Assembly: GCF_014197145.1 (NCBI RefSeq)
Contig: NZ_JACIEZ010000001.1
Location: forward strand, 62,001 to 126,000
DNA from: Gellertiella hungarica
GTDB taxonomy: Bacteria; Pseudomonadota; Alphaproteobacteria; Rhizobiales; Rhizobiaceae
Direction of reading: 5' to 3'
Length of the DNA: 64,000 nt
Below the pieces are notes generated by a model. That model did no database searches. It had not been told where the DNA came from and saw only the letters and a list, made by a program, of their open reading frames with translations. Both the position numbers and the translations under genes were made by a program. Positions 37,449 to 48,955 of the stretch are shown here, one piece after another. Position 1 is the stretch's first letter. Every line of letters begins with the position of its first letter.

Positions 37449-38981
37449 ATGCGGGCAGTTCTGGAACAGTTGGAAAGCCGGCGTGCCGAAGCGCGTCTGG
37501 GCGGCGGCACCCGCCGCATCGAGGCGCAGCACGGCAAGGGCAAGCTGACGGCGCGCGAGCGCATCGACGTGCTGCTCGATGAGGGTTCCTTCGAAGAATA
37601 CGACATGTATGTCACCCATCGCTGCACTGATTTCGGCATGGAAGCGCAGAAGGTGGCCGGCGATGGCGTGGTGACCGGCTGGGGCACCATCAACGGCCGC
37701 CAGGTCTATGTCTTCTCCCAGGATTTCACCGTGCTCGGCGGGTCGCTTTCCGAAACCCACGCCCAGAAGATCTGCAAGATCATGGACATGGCGCTGAAGA
37801 ACGGCGCGCCCGTGATCGGCCTCAACGATTCCGGCGGCGCGCGCATCCAGGAGGGCGTCGCCTCGCTTGCCGGCTATGCCGATGTCTTCAAGCGGAATGT
37901 GGATGCTTCGGGCATCATCCCGCAAATCTCCGTCATCATGGGCCCCTGCGCCGGCGGCGCTGTCTATTCGCCGGCCATGACCGACTTCATCTTCATGGTG
38001 CGCGACAGCTCCTACATGTTCGTGACCGGCCCCGATGTGGTGAAGACGGTGACGAACGAGATCGTGACCGCGGAAGAGCTCGGCGGCGCGCGCACCCACA
38101 CCGCGAAATCCTCCGTGGCTGACGGCGCCTATGAGAACGACATCGAGACGCTGGAAATGGTCCGCGCGCTCTTCGATTTCCTGCCGCTGAACAACCGCGA
38201 GAAGCCGCCGGTGCGTCCCTTCCACGACGATCCGGCCCGCATCGAGATGCGGCTCGACACGCTGATCCCGGATTCCAATACCAAGCCATACGACATGAAG
38301 GAGCTCATCCACGCGCTGGCCGACGAGGGAGACTTCTTCGAGATCCAGGAAGCCTTTGCCCGCAACATCATCACCGGCTTCATCCGCATCGAGGGGCAGA
38401 CGGTGGGCGTCGTGGCCAACCAGCCGATGGTGCTGGCGGGCTGCCTCGACATCGACAGCTCGCGCAAGGCCGCCCGTTTCGTCCGCTTCTGCGATGCCTT
38501 CAACATCCCGATCCTGACGCTGGTCGACGTGCCGGGCTTCCTGCCGGGCACCGCGCAGGAATATGGCGGCGTCATCAAGCACGGCGCCAAGCTTCTCTTC
38601 GCCTATAGCCAGGCGACGGTTCCGATGGTCACGCTGATCACTCGCAAGGCCTATGGCGGCGCCTATGACGTGATGGCGTCCAAGCATATCGGGGCCGACA
38701 TCAACTATGCCTGGCCGACGGCGGAAATCGCCGTCATGGGCGCCAAGGGCGCGACCGAGATCCTCTACCGCTCCGAGCTTGGCGATCCGGAAAAGATCGC
38801 GGCGCGCACGGCGGAATATGAAGAGCGCTTCGCCAACCCCTTCGTCGCGGCCGAACGCGGCTTCATCGACGAGGTGATCATGCCGCATTCCTCGCGCAAG
38901 CGCATTGCCCGCGCCTTCGCCTCGCTGCGCAACAAGCAGGTGGATACGCGCTGGAGAAAGCACGACACCATTCCGCTTTAA
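37449..38981 (+). CDS. pccB: propionyl-CoA carboxylase beta subunit
   Basis: 510 residues, full length for the biotin-dependent acyl-CoA carboxyltransferase beta subunit. [21 protein letters not shown] at the N-terminus, [13 protein letters not shown] and [12 protein letters not shown] (oxyanion loops), and VDVPGFLPG and [10 protein letters not shown] in the C-terminal half. It transfers carboxyl from biotin to propionyl-CoA. GGAGG lies before the ATG. It should be co-regulated with pccA, but a DUF4160/DUF2442 pair sits in between. Confidence 0.95.
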   Translation: MRAVLEQLESRRAEARLGGGTRRIEAQHGKGKLTARERIDVLLDEGSFEEYDMYVTHRCTDFGMEAQKVAGDGVVTGWGTINGRQVYVFSQDFTVLGGSLSETHAQKICKIMDMALKNGAPVIGLNDSGGARIQEGVASLAGYADVFKRNVDASGIIPQISVIMGPCAGGAVYSPAMTDFIFMVRDSSYMFVTGPDVVKTVTNEIVTAEELGGARTHTAKSSVADGAYENDIETLEMVRALFDFLPLNNREKPPVRPFHDDPARIEMRLDTLIPDSNTKPYDMKELIHALADEGDFFEIQEAFARNIITGFIRIEGQTVGVVANQPMVLAGCLDIDSSRKAARFVRFCDAFNIPILTLVDVPGFLPGTAQEYGGVIKHGAKLLFAYSQATVPMVTLITRKAYGGAYDVMASKHIGADINYAWPTAEIAVMGAKGATEILYRSELGDPEKIAARTAEYEERFANPFVAAERGFIDEVIMPHSSRKRIARAFASLRNKQVDTRWRKHDTIPL

Positions 38982-38992
38982 GGGGGCACGCG

Positions 38993-39228
38993 ATGCCAAC
39001 CCTCATGATCTGGAAAGGGCATCGCATGTTTTTCTACTCGAAGGAGATCGGCGAGCCACCGCATGTTCACGTTCTCAAGGATGGAAAGCAGCTGAAGGTG
39101 TGGCTTTCCGATCTGAGGGTGGCACGCAAGGCCGGCTTCGCCCCCACGAGGTGAGTGATATCCTGAAGATCATCGCTGAACATCAGCAGGAGTTTCGGGA
39201 GGCATGGAATGACTACTTTGGACATTGA
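38993..39228 (+). pseudogene. DUF4160 protein gene with a one-base frameshift
   Basis: Reading from the ATG at 38993 gives MPTLMIWKGHRMFFYSKEIG..VHVLKDGKQLKVW..ARKAGFAP, then stops at 39154 after 53 codons. One frame over, the expected remainder HEVSDILKIIAEHQQEF..WNDYFGH continues to 39228. Adding a single C to the five-C run at 39141-39145 restores a normal 78-residue DUF4160 protein. It is either a recent loss of function, a slippage site, or a sequence error. It overlaps the DUF2442 gene by 20 bp, the usual arrangement of this toxin-antitoxin-like pair. Confidence 0.75.
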
Positions 39229-39493
39229 TGACCGCCAGCTTCAGGTCTCCGGCGTCGAGGTCACCGACAGCAGCATCATCTTCCTGATGGCCGATGGCCG
39301 GAAGATCGAAGCTCCGCTCTGGTGGTATCCGCGCCTCTACCGCGCAAGCCCGCAGGAGCGCGCGAAATGGACCATACTGCCTTTCGGCGATGCCGTCGGG
39401 TGGGAGGAAATCGACGAATACATCAGTGCGAAGGCATTGATCATCGGAGGGGCTGCGCCCGGCGCCACTCCCCCAGCACAAGCCGCAGAATGA
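39209..39493 (+). CDS. DUF2442 domain protein
   Basis: 94 residues; TLDIDDRQLQVSGVEVTDSSIIFLMADGRKIEAPLWWYPRL is the DUF2442 core, followed by WTILPFGDAVGWEEIDEYIS. DUF2442 proteins pair with DUF4160, and the pair is suspected to be a toxin-antitoxin or regulatory module. It starts inside the 3' end of the broken DUF4160 gene and ends 7 bp before pccA. If DUF4160 is dead, this is an orphan partner. Confidence 0.85.
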   Translation: MTTLDIDDRQLQVSGVEVTDSSIIFLMADGRKIEAPLWWYPRLYRASPQERAKWTILPFGDAVGWEEIDEYISAKALIIGGAAPGATPPAQAAE

Positions 39494-39500
39494 GCCCGAC

Positions 39501-41495
<1,995 letters not shown>

Positions 41496-41506
41496 TGGAG
41501 AAGGTT

Positions 41507-41869
41507 TCAGGCGTCGGGGGACATCTGCTGGAGGAGCCGGTCTATCATATGTCTCTGGTGATCCTGTGGGCCGCAGAATATGGCAAGCACATTGACCGTT
41601 CGTGCCGTGTCATCGACGTTGAAGTAGATGACCATACCGTCCCGCGTCATATGTCTGAGATGGGGATCCATTTCGGGGTTGCGGGTACCTTTGTGCGGGA
41701 AACGGGCAAGCCCTTCGATATCGTCATTCACCTTTCGAAGCCGGCGGCTGGCTCTCTCGAACGCCTCTTCAATCGTATCGCCAAATCCAAGATAAGAGCT
41801 GACGAAGTGGTCGAAGGCGAGATCGAGGTCTTGCCCGCTCTCCACTGTCCGGCGAATTCTATAGACCAT
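41507..41869 (-). CDS. parE: ParE-type toxin (RelE/ParE superfamily)
   Basis: 120 residues from the ATG at 41869; an upstream in-frame TTG at 41890 is a weaker start. IEEAFERASRRLRKVNDDIEGLARFPHKGTRNPEMDPHLRHMTRDGMVIYFNVDD has the ParE pattern: two helices, then R..YRI/VIYF strand with HMTRDGMVIYF, ending VLAIFCGPQDHQ. ParE toxins inhibit gyrase. The start overlaps the end of the antitoxin gene by 11 nt. It is convergent with pccA (11-bp gap). Confidence 0.8.
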   Translation of the reverse strand: MVYRIRRTVESGQDLDLAFDHFVSSYLGFGDTIEEAFERASRRLRKVNDDIEGLARFPHKGTRNPEMDPHLRHMTRDGMVIYFNVDDTARTVNVLAIFCGPQDHQRHMIDRLLQQMSPDA

Positions 41870-42128
41870 ACTGTTTCTTCTTTGCCGCAAGCAGATCCTC
41901 GATTTGCTGTCGGCTTTCCTCCTTGCTCAGGAATGGTCCCTTGCTGCGTTCGTCCAGCAGCGCCTTCAGCGCGGCGAGTTCGGCGTCTTTCTTCTCGGTC
42001 TCGTGGCGAAGGAGTTCAAGTCCCTGCTGGATCACCGCGCTCACGCTGGAATAGCGCCCTTCTTCCACCATCCGGCGGGCAAAGGCTTCCTGCTGGTCGG
42101 GTAGCGAAACAGAGGTTTTTACGGTCAT
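41859..42128 (-). CDS. parD: ParD-type antitoxin (ribbon-helix-helix)
   Basis: 89 residues. The N-terminal TVKTSVSLPDQQEAFARRMVEEGRYSSVSAVIQQGLELLRHET is a ribbon-helix-helix as in ParD/CopG. The charged C-terminal part (LAALKALLDERSKGPFLSKEE) would wrap the toxin. ATG at 42128 follows GGAG. It is antisense to the propionate genes and divergent from the mutase gene 111 bp away; TACTGAGTAGTA at 42163-42174 upstream may be its operator. Confidence 0.85.
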   Translation of the reverse strand: MTVKTSVSLPDQQEAFARRMVEEGRYSSVSAVIQQGLELLRHETEKKDAELAALKALLDERSKGPFLSKEESRQQIEDLLAAKKKQYGL

Positions 42129-42238
42129 GAGGCGGATCTCCAATTCAGGATATCATAATACTACTGAGTAGTATTTCGGTCAATCAAGACGGGCAGACCC
42201 CTTTGAGGGTGCCGGGGAATAAGCCGAGGAGGCAGAGC

Positions 42239-44380
42239 ATGACGAAGAAGACCATCGAGGACTGGAAGGCGCTGGCGGAGAAGGAGCTGAAGGCTCCGGC
42301 GGAGAAGCTCGTCTGGCATACGCCCGAGGGCATCGACGTGAAGCCGCTCTATACGGAAGAGGATCTTGCCTCTTCCACCCATCTCGGTTCGCTGCCGGGC
42401 TTTGCGCCCTTCACCCGGGGCCCGCGCGCCACGATGTATACGGGCCGTCCCTGGACGATCCGGCAATATGCGGGCTTCTCGACGGCGGAGGACAGCAACG
42501 CCTTCTACCGCAAGGCGCTGGCTGCCGGGCAGCAGGGCGTTTCGGTTGCCTTCGATCTGGCCACCCATCGCGGCTACGATTCCGATCATCCCCGCGTCGT
42601 CGGCGATGTGGGCAAGGCGGGCGTGGCCATCGACTCGGTCGAGGACATGAAGATCCTCTTCGACGGCATTCCGCTCGAGAAGATCTCCGTCTCCATGACC
42701 ATGAACGGCGCCGTCATTCCGATTCTGGCGAATTTCATCGTCGCGGGCGAGGAGCAGGGCGTTCCGCGGGCCGAGCTTTCGGGCACGATCCAGAACGACA
42801 TTCTCAAGGAGTTCATGGTCCGCAACACCTATATCTATCCGCCGGAACCCTCCATGCGGATCATTGCCGACATCATCGAATATACGGCGAAGGAGATGCC
42901 GCGTTTCAACTCGATCTCCATTTCCGGCTATCACATGCAGGAAGCGGGCTCGACGCTGGTGCAGGAACTGGCCTTCACGCTGGCCGACGGGCGCGAATAT
43001 GTGCGCGCCGCGCTGGCCAAGGGCCTGAATGTGGATGATTTCGCCGGCCGTCTGTCGTTCTTCTTCGCCATCGGCATGAATTTCTTCATGGAGGCGGCCA
43101 AGCTGCGCGCGGCGCGCCTGCTGTGGTCGCGGATCATGGAGGAGTTCCAGCCGAAGAAGGCCTCCTCCCTGATGCTGCGCACCCACTGCCAGACCTCGGG
43201 CGTGTCGCTGCAGGAACAGGACCCCTACAACAACATCATCCGCACGGCCTTCGAGGCCATGTCGGCGGTGCTCGGCGGCACGCAGTCGCTGCACACCAAC
43301 TCCTTCGACGAGGCCATCGCGCTGCCGACGGAGTTTTCCGCCCGCATCGCCCGCAATACGCAGCTGATCCTCCAGCACGAGACGGGCGTCACCAAGGTGG
43401 TCGATCCGCTTGCCGGTTCCTATTATGTCGAAAGCCTGACGGCCGATCTCGCCGAAAAGGCCTGGGCGCTGATCGAGGAAGTGGAGGCCATGGGCGGCAT
43501 GACCAAGGCGGTTGCCGCCGGCCTGCCGAAGCGCATGATCGAGGAAGCCGCCACCCGCCGCCAGGCCGCGGTCGACCGGGGCGAGGAGGTGATCGTCGGG
43601 GTCAACAAGTACCGGCTCGAAACCGAACAACAGATCGACATTCTCGAGATCGACAACACTGCCGTGCGTGCCTCGCAGATCAAGCGCCTCGAGCAGATCC
43701 GGCGCCAGCGCGATCCGAAGCGGGTCGCCGAGGCGCTGGCCGCACTCACGGAAGCCGCCCGTTCGGGCAAGGGCAACCTGCTGGAAGCCGCCGTCGAGGC
43801 GTCGCGCGCCCGGGCGACCGTCGGCGAGATTTCCGATGCCATGCGCGCCGTCTTCGGCGACCATGCGGCCAAGCCCGAAGTGGTGCATGACGTCTATGGC
43901 AAGGCCTATGGCGACGATCCGGAATATCAGAACCTCGCCACCCGCATCCGCGACATGGCCTCGACGCTGAAGGTCAAGCCGAAGATAATGGTCGCCAAGC
44001 TCGGCCAGGACGGGCACGACCGCGGCGCGAAGATCATTGCCTCCGCCTTTGGCGATGCCGGTTTCGAGGTGGTGGCTGGACCGCTCTTCCAGACCCCCTC
44101 GGAAGCCGCCGACATGGCCATCGCCGAGAAGGTGCATGTCATCGGCGCGTCCACGCTGACCGCCGGTCACAAGACGCTTCTGCCGCAGCTGGTGGAGGAG
44201 CTGAAGGCCAAGGGCGCCGAGCACATCATCGTCGTCTCCGGCGGGGTGATTCCCCGGCAGGACTATGATTTTCTCATGGAAAGGGGCGTTTCGGCGGTCT
44301 TCGGTCCGGGCACGAACGTGCTGGAAGCGGCCCGCGCCGTATTGGACCTGATGCAGGGAAGGTTGCGCAACGCGGTATAA
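42239..44380 (+). CDS. scpA: methylmalonyl-CoA mutase
   Basis: 713 residues: a TIM-barrel substrate domain ([55 protein letters not shown]), then a C-terminal B12 domain with [12 protein letters not shown] carrying the cobalt-ligand histidine (DxHxxG), and [16 protein letters not shown]. It converts methylmalonyl-CoA to succinyl-CoA, completing the PccAB route. GAGGAGG precedes the ATG at 42239. No epimerase or MeaB chaperone gene is in the window. Confidence 0.95.
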   Translation: MTKKTIEDWKALAEKELKAPAEKLVWHTPEGIDVKPLYTEEDLASSTHLGSLPGFAPFTRGPRATMYTGRPWTIRQYAGFSTAEDSNAFYRKALAAGQQGVSVAFDLATHRGYDSDHPRVVGDVGKAGVAIDSVEDMKILFDGIPLEKISVSMTMNGAVIPILANFIVAGEEQGVPRAELSGTIQNDILKEFMVRNTYIYPPEPSMRIIADIIEYTAKEMPRFNSISISGYHMQEAGSTLVQELAFTLADGREYVRAALAKGLNVDDFAGRLSFFFAIGMNFFMEAAKLRAARLLWSRIMEEFQPKKASSLMLRTHCQTSGVSLQEQDPYNNIIRTAFEAMSAVLGGTQSLHTNSFDEAIALPTEFSARIARNTQLILQHETGVTKVVDPLAGSYYVESLTADLAEKAWALIEEVEAMGGMTKAVAAGLPKRMIEEAATRRQAAVDRGEEVIVGVNKYRLETEQQIDILEIDNTAVRASQIKRLEQIRRQRDPKRVAEALAALTEAARSGKGNLLEAAVEASRARATVGEISDAMRAVFGDHAAKPEVVHDVYGKAYGDDPEYQNLATRIRDMASTLKVKPKIMVAKLGQDGHDRGAKIIASAFGDAGFEVVAGPLFQTPSEAADMAIAEKVHVIGASTLTAGHKTLLPQLVEELKAKGAEHIIVVSGGVIPRQDYDFLMERGVSAVFGPGTNVLEAARAVLDLMQGRLRNAV

Positions 44381-44402
44381 TCGGTTTAGGGAGAATTCCG
44401 CT

Positions 44403-44429
44403 AATCGATTGAAATCATTACAATCGATT
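44403..44429. promoter_or_regulatory. 9-bp inverted repeat upstream of small gene
   Basis: AATCGATTG (44403-44411) and CAATCGATT (44421-44429) are perfect reverse complements, 9 bp apart, just after the mutase stop. TATACT at 44431 could be a -10 box with TTGAAA at 44410 as -35 (15-bp spacer). It may be an operator for the small gene at 44538. Confidence 0.4.
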
Positions 44430-44537
44430 TTATACTGTGCGTTGCAGCAAAAATGCTTGCTTGTCCCGTGATGCAGGAACATATGCCTTCATGAAACGTT
44501 GAGTGTAGCCCCCCAGGACGGGGCAAACAGGAGGCGA

Positions 44538-44699
44538 ATGATGAAGACTGAAACGATTCCTCATGAACTCTGGCAGCGCCACGAAATGGAGTGGCAGGCA
44601 ATCCGCGACCGTCCGGCAAATGACACTGGCTTCACGCCCCGCGTCATCTGGCAGCGCGAGGAAGAACGTTCGCCCGAACGGTCGAGCCGCCAGAACTGA
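44538..44699 (+). CDS. small conserved-type protein, 53 residues
   Basis: ATG ATG at 44538 with CAGGAGG 3-4 nt upstream. The product is hydrophilic and charged (KTETIPHELWQRHEMEW, VIWQREEERSPERS), with no signal or membrane segment. A strong terminator follows 25 bp after the stop and a promoter-like region precedes it, so it is a self-contained transcription unit. No family recognised. Confidence 0.65.
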   Translation: MMKTETIPHELWQRHEMEWQAIRDRPANDTGFTPRVIWQREEERSPERSSRQN

Positions 44700-44724
44700 T
44701 CAGGTTCATCCGGAAGCATTCAAG

Positions 44725-44749
44725 AAGGCGCCCCTCTGGCGCCTTTTTT
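44725..44749 (+). terminator. Rho-independent terminator of the small gene
   Basis: Perfect 8-bp stem AAGGCGCC/GGCGCCTT with loop CCTCT, running into a T-tract on the plus strand. Confidence 0.9.
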
Positions 44750-44853
44750 GCGTTCTCGTGCCCCCGGTCAGGTGGTTCTGTTGCTGGGTTCGCCCGGCTG
44801 CTGTGCTATGACGGCAGCGTGGAATCATCGAGCGGACCGGCGGAGCGCACCGA

Positions 44854-45942
44854 ATGACAGACACCAGCCAGCAATCCCGTGCGGCGGCGCAGGACGGAAC
44901 CGGAGCCTCGCGCGGCGGCGGGCATGCCGGAGGCAAACCCATGCGCATCCTCCACGTGCTTTTCTCCTCCCGCATTGCCGGTTCGGAGCGCTATTGCATC
45001 GATCTCGCGAATGCGCAGGCCGCCCTCGGCCACGAGGTGCATGTGGCCGGCATTTCGGGGTCGCCCATGGCGGGCGAGCTGTCGCCGCGGGTGAGGTTCC
45101 ACGGTCTTTCCCTGCCGCTTTTCCGGGGCATGCGGCTTCGCTGGCTGGCCCGGAAGATCGGCGCGGACCTTGCCCATGCCCATCTCAGCCCTGCCTGCAA
45201 GGCGGTGGCGCGCGGGCCGAAGGGGCTTGCGAAGGTGGCGACCCTGCATGTGGGCTACAAGCCCCGCCAGCATGCCCGGCTCGATGGCGTCATCTGCGTC
45301 AACCGCGCCCAGTTGAAACGGCTCGACGATTACGGCGGAAGGGCGGTCCTGATCGCCAACTGGATGCCGGAACTCGAGGCCGGCGCCCCGCTCGACCTGC
45401 GGGCCCGGCTCAACCTGCCCCGCGGCACGCGGCTGGTGGGGGCGGTGGGGCGGCTGCATCCCAGCAAGGGGTGCGACGTTCTCGTGTCCGCCTTCCTCAA
45501 GGCATCCCCGCCGGATGCGGCGCTGGTGCTGGCAGGCGAGGGGCCGCAGCGCGCGGAGCTCGAGAAGCTTTCCGGCGGCGATCCCCGCATCCACCTCATC
45601 GGCCATTGCGCCAACGTGCCGGGCTTTCTCGCCAATCTCGATCTCTTCGTCTCGCCCTCGCGCGAGGAGACGGCCGGCCTTGCGATCCTCGAGGCCATGC
45701 AGGCCGGTCTGCCCATCGTTTCGACGGCAACCGACGGGCCGTCGGAATATCTCGCGGGACATCCGGTGACGCTGGTCGAGCCCGGCTCCGTCGATCACCT
45801 TGCGGCGGCGATCGGGGTGGCGTTCCAGCCGGACAACATTGCCGGCCTTGCCCGTGTCTGTTACGACATGCGTCCGTTTTCTCGATCGGCGGGCGTTGCC
45901 AATGTACTGCAATTCTACAGCGAGATTGCCGCAAGGCCCTGA
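44854..45942 (+). CDS. GT4-family glycosyltransferase
   Basis: 362 residues, GT-B fold. HVLFSSRIAGSERYCIDLANAQAALGHEVHV is the N-terminal glycine-rich loop region, GRLHPSKGCDVL and AGEGPQR lie in the C-terminal domain, and REETAGLAILEAMQAGLP is the GT4 E-x7-E motif. A first ATG at 44941 (MRILHVLF) is an alternative start; the 29 extra residues are low complexity. Probably transfers a sugar in surface polysaccharide or glycolipid assembly. It is followed after 34 bp by a beta-propeller-like protein. Confidence 0.87.
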   Translation: MTDTSQQSRAAAQDGTGASRGGGHAGGKPMRILHVLFSSRIAGSERYCIDLANAQAALGHEVHVAGISGSPMAGELSPRVRFHGLSLPLFRGMRLRWLARKIGADLAHAHLSPACKAVARGPKGLAKVATLHVGYKPRQHARLDGVICVNRAQLKRLDDYGGRAVLIANWMPELEAGAPLDLRARLNLPRGTRLVGAVGRLHPSKGCDVLVSAFLKASPPDAALVLAGEGPQRAELEKLSGGDPRIHLIGHCANVPGFLANLDLFVSPSREETAGLAILEAMQAGLPIVSTATDGPSEYLAGHPVTLVEPGSVDHLAAAIGVAFQPDNIAGLARVCYDMRPFSRSAGVANVLQFYSEIAARP

Positions 45943-45976
45943 TCCGCGCGCATCCCGCGGCAAGGGGCGTTAGACC

Positions 45977-46894
45977 ATGGCCTTCAGACCGAAGAGCGAT
46001 TTCTGGAAGGTGGGCATCGTCCCCGCACCGGCTGAGGTTCTCCTGGATCCCGCCCGTCTTTCCGCCCTGACGGACAGGATCGTCTGGCTGCCCGATCCCG
46101 GCCCGTGGCGCTACCTTGCCGATCCCTTTGCGATCCGCCACGGAGATGCGCTGCATGTCTTCGTCGAGGCCTATGATTACCGCACCAAGCACGGCTTCAT
46201 CGAGCGGCACGAGTTCGGACCGGAACTCGAATGGCGGGGCAAGGAGGTGGCGCTCCAGGCGCCGGTGCACCTTTCCTATCCCTTCCTGATCGAGGAGGAT
46301 GGCGAGATCTTCATGCTGCCGGAAAGCCACAAGGCAGGCGAGCTCGTCCTCTGGCGGGCGGTGGACTTTCCGCGCGGCTGGGTGCGGGAAGCCGTGCTGC
46401 TCAAAGACATGCCGGTGGCCGAGGCATCCGTCATCCGCCACGCGGGCCGCTGGTGGATGTTCTACACGCTCGTGGGCTCGGGCGCGCGCGACCAGCGCGA
46501 GCTGCATCTTGCCCATGCCGACCGGCTTGCCGGTCCCTGGACGGTTCATCCCGGCAATCCCGTTCTCGTGGACAAGGCCGGCGCGCGCCCGGGGGGAACC
46601 CCCTTTGCCGACGGGCAAGGAAACCTGCTCCTGCCCGTCCAGGATTGCCACATCACCTATGGCGGGGCGCTGCGCTTCCTGCGGTTCGACCGGCTGGAGC
46701 CGGAGGCGGTCGTTTGCAGCCATCTGCCCGTCAGCCTGACCGGCGGGCTTGCCGCCCGGGATTACCCGGACGGGCTCCATACGTTTTCCGCCTGCGGAGA
46801 CCTGACGCTCATCGACGTCAAGCGCATCTCCCGTTCCTATGGCCGGCATCTCGTGAACCTGCAGCGGCGGCTGTTTCGCAGGCGGCTCCGCTGA
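45977..46894 (+). CDS. five-bladed propeller protein (glucosamine inositolphosphorylceramide transferase N-terminal-like)
   Basis: 305 residues with recurring blade motifs: YLADPFAIRHGDALHVFVEAYD, LSYPFLIEEDGEIFMLPES, EASVIRHAGRWWMFYT and GGTPFADGQGNLLLPVQDC. The W/F-ADPF and PE-S pattern is that of GH43-like folds related to the plant GIPC transferase N-terminal domain, which in bacteria occur beside glycosyl- or formyltransferases. No glycosidase triad can be asserted. Together with the upstream GT4 it probably helps build a surface glycan. The specific reaction is unknown. Confidence 0.65.
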   Translation: MAFRPKSDFWKVGIVPAPAEVLLDPARLSALTDRIVWLPDPGPWRYLADPFAIRHGDALHVFVEAYDYRTKHGFIERHEFGPELEWRGKEVALQAPVHLSYPFLIEEDGEIFMLPESHKAGELVLWRAVDFPRGWVREAVLLKDMPVAEASVIRHAGRWWMFYTLVGSGARDQRELHLAHADRLAGPWTVHPGNPVLVDKAGARPGGTPFADGQGNLLLPVQDCHITYGGALRFLRFDRLEPEAVVCSHLPVSLTGGLAARDYPDGLHTFSACGDLTLIDVKRISRSYGRHLVNLQRRLFRRRLR

Positions 46895-46915
46895 GCGGCG
46901 TCGCGCTGCCCGTCG

Positions 46916-47749
46916 TCACAGCGCGGTGCGCACCCGCCAGAGTTCGGGGAAGAGCACCACTTCGAGCATCCGCTTCAGATAGGAGACCCCGACCGTGCCT
47001 CCGGTGCCGCGCTTCATGCCGATGACGCGCTCCACCGTGGTCACGTGGTTGAAGCGCCAGCGGCGGAAATAATCCTCGAAGTCGATCAGCTTTTCCGCCA
47101 GTTCGTAGAGTTCCCAGTATCTGCGCGGATCGCGATAGACCTCCGCCCAGGCTTCGAGAACCTTCTCGCTCTCGCCGCGCGTTCCGTCCGGATTGACGAC
47201 GGAGCCTTCGCCGATGTCGAAGCCGTTGCGGGCAAGCAGCTGGACGGCCTCGTCGTAGAGCGCGGGCTCCGCGAGGATGGCTTCGAGTTCGCGCATGATG
47301 TCGGGGTCGTGCGCATGCGGCTTCAGCAGCGTCAGGTTCCGGTTGCCGGCCAGAAACTCGATCGCCCGGTACTGCCAGGACTGGAAGCCGGAGGACTGGC
47401 CGAGCGCATCGCGGAAATCGGTATATTCCGAAGGCGTCATGGTGCGCAGCACGTCCCAGGCGCTGTTCAGCTGTTCGAAGATGCGGGCCACGCGGGAGAG
47501 CATCTTGAAGGCGGGCTGGAGATCGTTGGCGCGCAGGCATTTCAGCGCGGCGCGGATCTCGTGGATCGCGAGCTTCATCCAGAGCTCGGAGGTCTGGTGC
47601 TGGATGATGAAGAGCAGCTCGTCATGGGCGGTGGAAAGGGGGTGCTGCGCATTGAGCACCTTCTCCAGGCTCAGATAGTTGGAGTAGGACATGCGGCGCG
47701 AGAAATCGAGCACCGCCCCTTCATGGGTCTCGCCGTTCTTCTCGGTCAT
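46916..47749 (-). CDS. kynA: tryptophan 2,3-dioxygenase
   Basis: 277 residues. [36 protein letters not shown] (N-terminal His of the active site), [13 protein letters not shown] and [23 protein letters not shown] (haem-ligand His) are diagnostic. It opens the indole ring of L-Trp to N-formylkynurenine. It is 1 bp after kynU in the same operon. Confidence 0.95.
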   Translation of the reverse strand: MTEKNGETHEGAVLDFSRRMSYSNYLSLEKVLNAQHPLSTAHDELLFIIQHQTSELWMKLAIHEIRAALKCLRANDLQPAFKMLSRVARIFEQLNSAWDVLRTMTPSEYTDFRDALGQSSGFQSWQYRAIEFLAGNRNLTLLKPHAHDPDIMRELEAILAEPALYDEAVQLLARNGFDIGEGSVVNPDGTRGESEKVLEAWAEVYRDPRRYWELYELAEKLIDFEDYFRRWRFNHVTTVERVIGMKRGTGGTVGVSYLKRMLEVVLFPELWRVRTAL

Positions 47750-47750
47750 G

Positions 47751-48950
47751 TCAGGTCACCTTGCCCTTCTTCTGGTATTCCGGCTTCTCGTAGAGCCTCT
47801 CCTTCATCACGCGCTCCAGAACCTCCGCCGCCTTCACGGCGTCTGCGGGCGTGACATAGAGCGGGGTGAAGCCGAAGCGGATGATGTTGGGCGCGCGGAA
47901 GTCGCCGATCACCAGATGGGCGATGAGCGCCTGCATGATGGCAAAGCCCTGCTCGTGCCGGAAGGAGACCTGGCTTCCGCGCTGCTCGGGATTGCGCGGC
48001 GAGGCGAGCGTCAGCGTCGGGCAGCGGGCCTCCACCTCGCGGATGAAGATCTCGCAAAGCTCGATGGAACGGGCGCGCACATCCGCCATCTCGATCCCGT
48101 CCCAGACGGAAAGGGCGGCATCGAGCGCGGCCATGGAAAGAACCGGGGGCGTGCCGGCGCGCATGCGGTCGATGGAGCCTGCCGGGCGATAGCCGAGCTC
48201 GAACTGGAAGGGCGCGTCATGGCCGAGCCAGCCGGAGAGCGACGGCGTGATCTTCTCCTGAAGTTCGGGGCGGACATAGATGAAGGCCGGAGCGCCCGGG
48301 CCGCCGTTCAGATACTTGTAGCCGCAGCCGATGGCGAAATCCGCACCCGCCCCGTGGAGGTCCACCGGGAAGGCGCCGGCGGAATGGGCGAGATCCCAGA
48401 TGGTCAGCACGCCATGCGCCCTTGCCTTCGCGGTCAGCGCCTTCATGTCGTGCTTGCGTCCGGTGGCGTAATCCACCTCCGTCAGCATCAGCACGGCCAC
48501 GTCGTCGCCGATCGCCGCCTCGACGTCGTCGGGGGCGACCACCTTCAGGCGGTGGCCCTGGCCCATGGTCTCGATCACGCCCTCGGCGATGTAGAGGTCG
48601 CTCGGGAAGTTGCCGGTATCGGACAGGATCACCTTCCGCTCCCCGGCAAGCCGGAGCGCTGCCGTCAGCGCCTTGAACAGGTTGATCGAGGTCGAGTCGG
48701 CGGCAATGACGGAGCCCTCGGGTGCGCCGATCAGCCGGCCGATCTTGCGGCCCACCTCGGCGGGCAGGTCGATCCAGCCGCAGGTGTTCCAGGCGCGGAT
48801 GAGCTCGTGGCCCCAGCTGTGGTTCACCTCGCGGGCCACCCTTTCGCGCGCAGCCCGGGGCAGGGCCCCCAGCGAATTGCCGTCCAGATAGATGACGCCC
48901 TCGGGCAGGTCGAAGAGCGTGCGGGTCTTGTCGAAAATCGATGCGGTCAT
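47751..48950 (-). CDS. kynU: kynureninase
   Basis: 399 residues, class V PLP enzyme. [38 protein letters not shown] and [16 protein letters not shown] (PLP Lys) match kynureninase. It yields anthranilate and alanine from kynurenine. ATG at 48950 is the family start; the frame is open to 49190 inside the ligase gene. It lies between the CoA ligase and kynA genes, each gap 5 bp or less. Confidence 0.95.
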   Translation of the reverse strand: MTASIFDKTRTLFDLPEGVIYLDGNSLGALPRAARERVAREVNHSWGHELIRAWNTCGWIDLPAEVGRKIGRLIGAPEGSVIAADSTSINLFKALTAALRLAGERKVILSDTGNFPSDLYIAEGVIETMGQGHRLKVVAPDDVEAAIGDDVAVLMLTEVDYATGRKHDMKALTAKARAHGVLTIWDLAHSAGAFPVDLHGAGADFAIGCGYKYLNGGPGAPAFIYVRPELQEKITPSLSGWLGHDAPFQFELGYRPAGSIDRMRAGTPPVLSMAALDAALSVWDGIEMADVRARSIELCEIFIREVEARCPTLTLASPRNPEQRGSQVSFRHEQGFAIMQALIAHLVIGDFRAPNIIRFGFTPLYVTPADAVKAAEVLERVMKERLYEKPEYQKKGKVT

Positions 48951-48955
48951 GTCTG

